This document shows, in pieces, positions 8,471 through 14,090 of a DNA stretch of 24,060 nt. The DNA is from an uncultured Mucilaginibacter sp. (GTDB lineage Bacteria > Bacteroidota > Bacteroidia > Sphingobacteriales > Sphingobacteriaceae): the NCBI RefSeq assembly GCF_946479965.1, contig NZ_CAMLHX010000061.1, positions 1 to 24,060 on the forward strand, given 5' to 3'. The notes under the pieces are model-generated. The model saw only the letters and a program-made list of their open reading frames with translations, made no database searches and was not told the DNA's origin. Numbering within the stretch: the first letter of the stretch is position 1; each line of letters opens with the position of its first letter. The position numbers and the translations under genes were made by a program.

Positions 8471-8498
8471 TTTCGGATATCGAATTTTCGATTTCTGA
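8471..8498 (+). repeat. 7-bp degenerate tandem array between sodA and its terminator
   Basis: Four consecutive 7-base units fit TTTCNGA with one or two changes each (for example TTTCGGA at 8471-8477 and TTTCTGA at 8492-8498), beginning at the base after the sodA stop. Weaker units may continue to about 8512. It shares the 7-base period, but not the consensus, of the arrays at holA and in valS. Confidence 0.55.
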
Positions 8499-8526
8499 TT
8501 TTCTTTATTTGAAATTTATATTTGAG

Positions 8527-8553
8527 AACGGCGGCTAATAGCCGCCGTTTTTG
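8527..8553 (+). terminator. Intrinsic terminator after sodA
   Basis: AACGGCGGC at 8527-8535 pairs perfectly with GCCGCCGTT at 8541-8549 around the loop TAATA, and five T follow from 8548. It is the strongest terminator-like hairpin in the window, and it separates sodA from the redox operon starting at 8571. Confidence 0.9.
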
Positions 8554-8570
8554 TTATAACACTACGCCCT

Positions 8571-9563
8571 ATGAAAGCTAACGTTATAGAATCTGTTGAT
8601 ACCCTGGTTTGGAAAGATGTACCAACCCCTACTCCCGGACCCGGCGAAGTTTTGGTAAAAATAAAAGCTGCCGCGCTTAACCGCCGCGACTACTGGATAA
8701 CCATTGGCAAATATGCCGGCATAAAATATCCCACTATTTTAGGATCAGACGGTGCGGGGATTGTTGCAGAACTTGGCGATGGTGTAGATAAAAGCTGGCT
8801 TAATAAGGAAGTGGTTATAAATGCTGCAACTAACTGGGGCGACAGCGAAGATTACCAGGGCAAAGATTTCAAAATATTGGGACTGCCGGAAGACGGCACC
8901 TTTGCGGAATACGTTAAAATTGGTGCGGAATACTTATTTGAAAAACCGGCTTACCTAACCTGGGAGCAAGCTGCTGCATTTCCGTTGGCGGGAGTGACTG
9001 CTTATAGGGCATTGGTGGTTAAAGGGCGCGTTAAAAAAGGCGATACGGTATTAATTTCGGGAGTTGGGGGCGGTGCGGGCACATTTGCATTGCAATGGGC
9101 AGTCGCGCTGGGCTGCAAGGTGTTTGTAACGTCGGGCTCGGGCGAAAAGATTGAAAAGGCAAGGCAGCTCGGCGCTTTAGCGGGAGTAAATTACAAAGCG
9201 CAGGATTGGGCCGAAGAGCTACTACATTTATCAGGCGGATTTGATGTGATAATAGACAGCGCACTTGGCGAGGGTTTTGCCAAATTCCCTGACATTTGTA
9301 AACCAGGCGCACGCATTGTGTTTTTTGGCGGAACAGCCGGCGATATGCCCGCAATAAACGGTCGCAAAATATTTTGGAAGCAATTGCAGTTGTTAGGCAC
9401 CACCATGGGTACAAGATCTGACTTTGAAGGAATGTTAAACCTGATGACCGCGCATAACATTGTGCCAGTTGTTGATGAGGTTTTTCCGCTGCATACAGCA
9501 GGAGAAGTTGTACAAAATATGGCTTCGTCCCCTCAATTTGGCAAACTGGTATTTACTGCGTAG
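8571..9563 (+). CDS. Zinc-independent MDR-family oxidoreductase (quinone reductase/enoyl reductase-like)
   Basis: A 330-residue medium-chain dehydrogenase/reductase. The N-terminal GroES-like domain (1-~120) starts with the typical PTPTPGPGEVLVKIKAAALN phrase. Classical catalytic zinc ligands are missing: the cysteine position reads NRRDYW and the usual GHE is replaced by GSDGAG. The Rossmann domain begins near 150, and its Gly-rich loop GVGGGAGTFALQWA (about 164-177) binds the nicotinamide cofactor, probably NADPH. The end (SPQFGKLVFT) is standard. The substrate is unknown; relatives reduce quinones or activated alkenes. The TAG is three bases from the ATG of the next gene, so the two form an operon of redox enzymes. 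No -7 box is seen between the sodA terminator and this start. Confidence 0.88.
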   Translation: MKANVIESVDTLVWKDVPTPTPGPGEVLVKIKAAALNRRDYWITIGKYAGIKYPTILGSDGAGIVAELGDGVDKSWLNKEVVINAATNWGDSEDYQGKDFKILGLPEDGTFAEYVKIGAEYLFEKPAYLTWEQAAAFPLAGVTAYRALVVKGRVKKGDTVLISGVGGGAGTFALQWAVALGCKVFVTSGSGEKIEKARQLGALAGVNYKAQDWAEELLHLSGGFDVIIDSALGEGFAKFPDICKPGARIVFFGGTAGDMPAINGRKIFWKQLQLLGTTMGTRSDFEGMLNLMTAHNIVPVVDEVFPLHTAGEVVQNMASSPQFGKLVFTA

Positions 9564-9566
9564 ACC

Positions 9567-10580
9567 ATGTTGCAGGTACGGGTTGAAGATATAAAACAAG
9601 AAACTGCTGATGCTGCCACTTTCTTTTTGTCGGATGTAACAGGCGCACATATATCTTATCAGGCAGGTCAGTTCCTTACACTGGTGTTCACCCATCACGG
9701 CGAAGAAATAAGACGCTCCTACTCGCTAAGCTCATCGCCTGATGAGAAGATGTTGGCTATAACGATTAAACGCGTTACCAATGGAGAGATATCGCGCTTT
9801 ATGCTTGCAAAAGTAAAAAAGGGTGATGTGCTGACCGCTGTACCTCCTGCGGGTAAATTCACGCTAAGTAATGAAACGTTTAAAGTCGGTAAACTTATCT
9901 ACTTTGCTGCCGGAAGCGGGATAGTGCCTATATGTTCTCAAATTAAGTATCTGCTGGCAAAAGCGGGTAGCAGTACGGTTGTTTTGTTTTACAGCAACAA
10001 TAAACCTTCGGATATACTTTTTGATGAAGAATTAATCGCGCTTCAAACTTCGCATCCAAATCGCTTAAAAGTTGTTCATCTAATTAGCAGCGAACGCAAG
10101 CGGCTTAGTAATCTCAACCTCCAATCCTTACTAAACCAGCACTTACAGGACGATATTTATAATGCTCAATATTATATGTGCGGCCCATTTGCTTATATGC
10201 GAATGATACGCCTCACGCTGCTTTTTATGGGTATTGAGCCCGCCAATATCCGAAAGGAAAACTTTGTGTTAGAGACAATCCCCGTCGCTGATAATGCGGT
10301 TGTTTATCCACCACAAAATATAAAGTTGGAGTTTAACGGCGAAGTACATAGTATTACCGTTGGCGAAAACCAATCTATTTTACAAGCGGCGCTGCAAAAC
10401 GATATAGCTTTGCCCTACAGTTGCCGGGCAGGTATGTGCTCTACGTGTACTGCAAAATGCGTTTCGGGCAAAGTTGAAATGTCTGTAAATGATGTTCTGC
10501 TAGATGCTGACCTGGCTGAAGGCTGGGTGTTAACCTGCACGGGGCATCCTATAAGCGGCGACGTAGTTCTGAAAATCTGA
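9567..10580 (+). CDS. Ferredoxin reductase with C-terminal 2Fe-2S domain (PaaE/Hmp-type)
   Basis: A 337-residue electron-transfer flavoprotein. Residues 1-~100 are the FAD-binding barrel with RRSYSLSS (49-56), which binds the flavin. Residues ~105-225 are the NAD(P)H domain with AAGSGIVP (114-121) and CGPFAYM (195-201). Residues ~250-337 are a plant-type ferredoxin domain whose ligands are Cys286, Cys291, Cys294 (CX4CX2C) and Cys324; all four are present. The order FAD-NAD-2Fe2S is that of PaaE and other class IA reductases that feed oxygenases. No oxygenase partner lies nearby; the preceding MDR gene, three bases away, is the only co-transcribed gene. It converges on holA with a six-base gap. 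Confidence 0.9.
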   Translation: MLQVRVEDIKQETADAATFFLSDVTGAHISYQAGQFLTLVFTHHGEEIRRSYSLSSSPDEKMLAITIKRVTNGEISRFMLAKVKKGDVLTAVPPAGKFTLSNETFKVGKLIYFAAGSGIVPICSQIKYLLAKAGSSTVVLFYSNNKPSDILFDEELIALQTSHPNRLKVVHLISSERKRLSNLNLQSLLNQHLQDDIYNAQYYMCGPFAYMRMIRLTLLFMGIEPANIRKENFVLETIPVADNAVVYPPQNIKLEFNGEVHSITVGENQSILQAALQNDIALPYSCRAGMCSTCTAKCVSGKVEMSVNDVLLDADLAEGWVLTCTGHPISGDVVLKI

Positions 10581-10586
10581 TGCGAA

Positions 10587-11609
10587 TTAATGCAGTATCT
10601 TAAACATCAACTCGCGTAACAGTTCGCCGTGGTCGGTGAGTGAATCAACCCCTTTGCTTCTCAGATCATATTCGCGCAGGTAGCCAATTATTTGAATTGA
10701 TTTCGCGTAGTTATAACTGCGGGCCGCCTGCTCATAATCCTTCACAAAAAACGGGTTCACCCCTATCTCTTTAGCTACATTTTGCGGCGACTTGTCTCTT
10801 ACGTAATGGTACATTAATACCCGGGTAAAATAGTTATTCAGATTACCCAGCACCAGCACAATAGGGTTATTTTTAGGATTAGCAGCAAAATAATTTACTA
10901 TCTGATTAGCTTTAAAAACATCCTTTTTAGCGAGGGCTGTTTGCAGCTCAAACACATTGTACTCCTTGCTTATCCCAATATTGTCCTGAATATGTTTTAA
11001 GGTGATCTCCTGCCCTTTGGCAACATTCAGCATCAGTTTATCCAGTTCGTTTGCAATTTTTGACAGATCATTACCTAAATATTCAGCTACCATTAGCATC
11101 GCTTGCTGCCCTATCTTGTAACCTGCATTTGTTAAATACCCTTCTACCCAGGCAGGTATCTTATTATCATACAATGCTGCCGATTCAAACACCAGTCCGT
11201 GTTTTTCTATGGCCTTGTATGTTTTTTTGCGCTTGTCAAACTTTCCGTATTTGTAACAAAAAACCAGTATAGTGCTTGGCAGCGGGTTTTCCAGGTAGCT
11301 TAAAAACGGGTTGATTCCTTTTTTATCATCACTGTCATTTCCCCACTTCATATCCTGGGCTTCTTTTATCAGTACCACCTGGTAATCGGCCATCATGGGG
11401 TAGCGCTTGGCGGCGTTAAGCACGGTCATTATATCCGTATCCTTGCCATACAGCACTGTTTGATTAAAGCCACGCTCCGCCTCGGGCAGTAACTGATGCT
11501 CTATGAAATCGCTTACCTGATCAATAAAATAAGGTTCCTCGCCGTGTAAAAGATAAACAGGCTTATACTTGCGGCTTTTAAGGTCTTTTAGAATATCAAC
11601 GGCGGTCAT
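10587..11609 (-). CDS. holA: DNA polymerase III subunit delta
   Basis: HolA is the clamp-loader subunit that opens the beta clamp ring. The 340-residue length fits. The N-terminal AAA-like domain begins with ILKDLKSRKYKPVYLLHGEE followed by PYFIDQVSDFIE (about 6-37), the standard Bacteroidota delta start. Next come VLYGKDTDIMTVLNAAKRYP and VVLIKEAQDMKW (about 52-90), then NELDKLMLN and the helical collar domain with VFELQTALAKKD and LRSKGVDSLTDHGELLRELM near the end. ATG 11609 lies five bases from an exact -7 box. It diverges from the HsdR_N-domain gene. It is an essential replication gene with no visible defect. Confidence 0.95.
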   Translation of the reverse strand: MTAVDILKDLKSRKYKPVYLLHGEEPYFIDQVSDFIEHQLLPEAERGFNQTVLYGKDTDIMTVLNAAKRYPMMADYQVVLIKEAQDMKWGNDSDDKKGINPFLSYLENPLPSTILVFCYKYGKFDKRKKTYKAIEKHGLVFESAALYDNKIPAWVEGYLTNAGYKIGQQAMLMVAEYLGNDLSKIANELDKLMLNVAKGQEITLKHIQDNIGISKEYNVFELQTALAKKDVFKANQIVNYFAANPKNNPIVLVLGNLNNYFTRVLMYHYVRDKSPQNVAKEIGVNPFFVKDYEQAARSYNYAKSIQIIGYLREYDLRSKGVDSLTDHGELLRELMFKILH

Positions 11610-11614
11610 GTGTC

Positions 11615-11622
11615 CAAAAATA
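11615..11622 (-). promoter_or_regulatory. -7 box of holA
   Basis: On the minus strand 11622-11615 reads TATTTTTG, an exact TAnnTTTG match, with only five bases to the holA ATG. Immediately upstream lies a 28-bp 7-base-period array. The nearest TTTG further upstream is 34 bases from the box instead of 19-21. Confidence 0.6.
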
Positions 11623-11649
11623 GTGATTAGTGATTGGAGATTTGAGATT
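11622..11649. repeat. 7-bp degenerate tandem array in the holA promoter
   Basis: Four consecutive 7-base units fit NGNGATT on the plus strand; the first two (11622-11628 and 11629-11635) are identical, AGTGATT. The array abuts the holA -7 box and occupies the place where the -33 element would be expected. Confidence 0.65.
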
Positions 11650-11695
11650 AGTTTTACAAAACCTTAGCGGACGCTCACTTTGTAGTTTGAATTTC

Positions 11696-11703
11696 TATTT
11701 TTG
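11696..11703 (+). promoter_or_regulatory. -7 box of the HsdR_N-domain gene
   Basis: TATTTTTG, an exact TAnnTTTG match, overlaps the possible TTG start at 11701-11703. If it is used, transcription begins after that TTG, which favours ATG 11719 as the start of translation. TTTG occurs upstream at 11679-11682 and 11686-11689, but with shorter spacing than usual. Confidence 0.5.
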
Positions 11704-11718
11704 AACATTAAACAGATC

Positions 11719-12177
11719 ATGCACCAGCTACAAGCTCTTAATCTTCCGCCGCACCCCTTTAAAATAACCGAGGTTAACGGGCAACTAACACTGTTTGATG
11801 AAATACGAAAGAAAACCATCATCATTACTCCCGAGGAGTGGGTGCGCCAGCATTTTGTTCAATTCCTTATTAAAGAAAAAAAATATCCAAAAACGCTGAT
11901 AAAGCTGGAGGGCGGCCATAAGCTGCACGGCATGCAAAAACGATCAGATATAATAATTTTCAATAAAGAGGGGCGCAAAATTTTGATGGTGGAATGTAAA
12001 GCGCCGGGCGTAACCATAAATCAGAAGGTGTTTGAGCAAATAGCGCGTTATAACATGGTACATAAAATTGAGCTTTTGGCAGTTACCAACGGGCTGCAAC
12101 ATTATTTCTGCGTTATAAATTTCGAAGACGGATCTTTCCGGTTTATTGAGCAACTTCCGGTATACGCGGGTGTTTAA
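11719..12177 (+). CDS. Orphan HsdR N-terminal-domain protein, PD-(D/E)XK nuclease fold
   Basis: A 152-residue protein from ATG 11719; TTG 11701 in the same frame would add six residues, but it overlaps the -7 box. The first part, LNLPPHPFKITEVNG followed by QLTLFDEIRKK and ITPEEWVRQHF, is the usual start of the short Bacteroidota proteins with a type I restriction HsdR N-terminal domain. The nuclease-fold signature is visible: Asp77 in KRSDIIIF and Glu92-x-Lys94 in MVECKAP, followed by a helix QKVFEQIARYN that would carry the conserved Gln. No methylase, specificity subunit or helicase part is nearby, so it is not a restriction system. It diverges from holA, which suggests a housekeeping DNA role; that is inference. 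Its 3' end overlaps the convergent kinase gene by 35 bases. Confidence 0.88.
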   Translation: MHQLQALNLPPHPFKITEVNGQLTLFDEIRKKTIIITPEEWVRQHFVQFLIKEKKYPKTLIKLEGGHKLHGMQKRSDIIIFNKEGRKILMVECKAPGVTINQKVFEQIARYNMVHKIELLAVTNGLQHYFCVINFEDGSFRFIEQLPVYAGV

Positions 12178-13987
12178 TATCGGGGACCGTAGATACCAGG
12201 TTTAGAATTTTATCGTATAGCTCAGTAGGCTTAAATGGCTTTGAAACGTAATCATTCATGCCTGAGCTAAACACCCGTTCTTTTATATCAAACAGGGCCG
12301 AAGCGGTTAAAGCTATTATGGGGATATTAGCTTTTTGAGGATCGGCCATTTTACGGATCTCAATTGCAGCGTCAAAACCATTCATTACCGGCATTTGCAG
12401 ATCCATTAAAATAATATCAAAGTTGCCATACTGTACAAATTCAATGGCACGCTCGCCATTCTCAGCTATAAACGGAGTAATGTTCCATTTTGACAGCAGC
12501 TTTTTCATCAGCATAACGTTAACCGGGTTATCCTCGGCTATCAGCACCCGCATTGAACCAAACGCTTCCGCTTCTGTTTTAACAACCAATGGCGTTTTTT
12601 TATCTACAATAGCTTGCTTTTCAGTAGCTACCGGAAATTCCATATTAAATGAGAACTCAGAACCTTCGTCAACAACACTGGTCACGCACACTTTTAAACC
12701 CTGTAATTCAAGCAGGCGCTTAACAATTGCCAGGCCTAAACCGGTACCGCCATACTGCCGGGTAGTGCTAACTGATTCCTGTGTAAATGGCTCAAAAATA
12801 ACATCGAGTCTATCCTGCGGTATTCCAATACCTGTATCTTTTACCAAAAAATTAACGGTAAGGCGATCATGACGATCTTCTATGCATGATACCTTAACCA
12901 GTATATCGCCCTTGGTGGTAAATTTAATTGCATTACTAACCAGGTTAAACACAATTTGGGTAATGCGCGTAGGATCGCCGAATAACGTTTTACTTTGCAA
13001 GGCACTGTCAATATCCAACGAAAAATTCAAACCTTTTTGCTGCGCGGTTATTGTTTGGCCTCCACAAATACTACTCATGAGCTCATATAAGTTAAGGCGT
13101 ATTTTTTCAAACACCAGCTTACCCGACTCTATCTTGTTAAAATCCAAAACATCATTTACAATAGATAGTAAATTACTTGCAGAGAATTTAAGTACTTCAA
13201 GGTTTTCTTTTTGATCGGCACGTGGGCCACCCATTATCAACAGATCCGTCATACCAATAACAGCGTTAAGCGGTGTGCGTATCTCGTGCGACATGGTAGA
13301 AAGAAACTCTGATTTAATCTCTGATGATTTCTGCGCCTTTTCTATCGCGCTTTCAAATTGGGTGGCAAGGGCATCCTGTTGTTCTGTGGTTTGAGAAAGC
13401 TGTGATAATGCTTTAGTAAATGAAGCATAAAAGTGGCTGTAAACAAACAATATCAACACAAAGCAGGACGAGATGGTTATGATAAATGTCGCGTCGTCAA
13501 TTTTTTCGGGCTTAAGCTCTATCAGGAAAGAATTACCATTTTGCAGCACTAATAATAACAACGTTGGAAAAATATTCAGCGCAGAATATACATAGCCCAT
13601 TTTTTGGCCAAGCATATTAAAACTAAATAGCATCATTAAAACTATTACACTCACCGTTATAGCATCAACATTTTGCTTTACTATGTAACTATTTATTAAA
13701 TGTGCAATTGTGCCAACAATAAGTGCGGCATGAGATATAGCGCGATAATTTGGCTTAGAGGTTAAATATTTAAATAATACGGCTGCTGTAAGCGCTAAAG
13801 TGCCTGTTATGATACTTATGATTAGATGCTCTTTGTAAACAACCTCGCAAAACAGCAGCAGCGAGGTGAAAAAAGACAGCGCTAAACCATAATATAAAAG
13901 CCGGATACGGGCATTGTCAAGCGAGGATTGCTTGTCTGACAATATCCGATCAATAGAAAAATTAAGAAAACTTGCAGTACCGCTCAT
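12143..13987 (-). CDS. Hybrid sensor histidine kinase with six membrane segments and a receiver domain
   Basis: A 614-residue protein. Residues ~30-190 contain about six hydrophobic helices with short loops, so the signal is probably sensed in or at the membrane and there is no large periplasmic domain. Residues ~191-225 form a linker helix. The HisKA domain has the phosphoacceptor His234 in SHEIRTPLNAVIG. The ATPase domain shows the N box (FNLVSNAIKF, Asn348/352), DTGIGIP (384-390) and GGTGLGLA (413-420). A C-terminal receiver (about 479-600) has the acidic pair Glu485/Asp486, the phospho-Asp529 in ILMDLQMP, a Thr/Ser switch at TAS (561-563) and Lys583. There is no HPt or DNA-binding output domain, so the phosphate must pass to a partner elsewhere. 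It is an orphan: no response regulator is adjacent. Confidence 0.95.
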   Translation of the reverse strand: MSGTASFLNFSIDRILSDKQSSLDNARIRLLYYGLALSFFTSLLLFCEVVYKEHLIISIITGTLALTAAVLFKYLTSKPNYRAISHAALIVGTIAHLINSYIVKQNVDAITVSVIVLMMLFSFNMLGQKMGYVYSALNIFPTLLLLVLQNGNSFLIELKPEKIDDATFIITISSCFVLILFVYSHFYASFTKALSQLSQTTEQQDALATQFESAIEKAQKSSEIKSEFLSTMSHEIRTPLNAVIGMTDLLIMGGPRADQKENLEVLKFSASNLLSIVNDVLDFNKIESGKLVFEKIRLNLYELMSSICGGQTITAQQKGLNFSLDIDSALQSKTLFGDPTRITQIVFNLVSNAIKFTTKGDILVKVSCIEDRHDRLTVNFLVKDTGIGIPQDRLDVIFEPFTQESVSTTRQYGGTGLGLAIVKRLLELQGLKVCVTSVVDEGSEFSFNMEFPVATEKQAIVDKKTPLVVKTEAEAFGSMRVLIAEDNPVNVMLMKKLLSKWNITPFIAENGERAIEFVQYGNFDIILMDLQMPVMNGFDAAIEIRKMADPQKANIPIIALTASALFDIKERVFSSGMNDYVSKPFKPTELYDKILNLVSTVPDIKHPRIPEVAQ

Positions 13988-14090
13988 TTACAACGCCTTA
14001 TCTCATGGGTATAACTGTGGTTTCTAAATTAACAAAATATTAAAAATATGTTTATTAATTCTCACAACTATAGCGTTTAAAGCAGCGCAA

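Noticed and set aside
9031..9414. Long antisense open frames inside the MDR gene and elsewhere
   Set aside because: They mirror codon structure of well-supported genes on the other strand and show no motifs or start signals.
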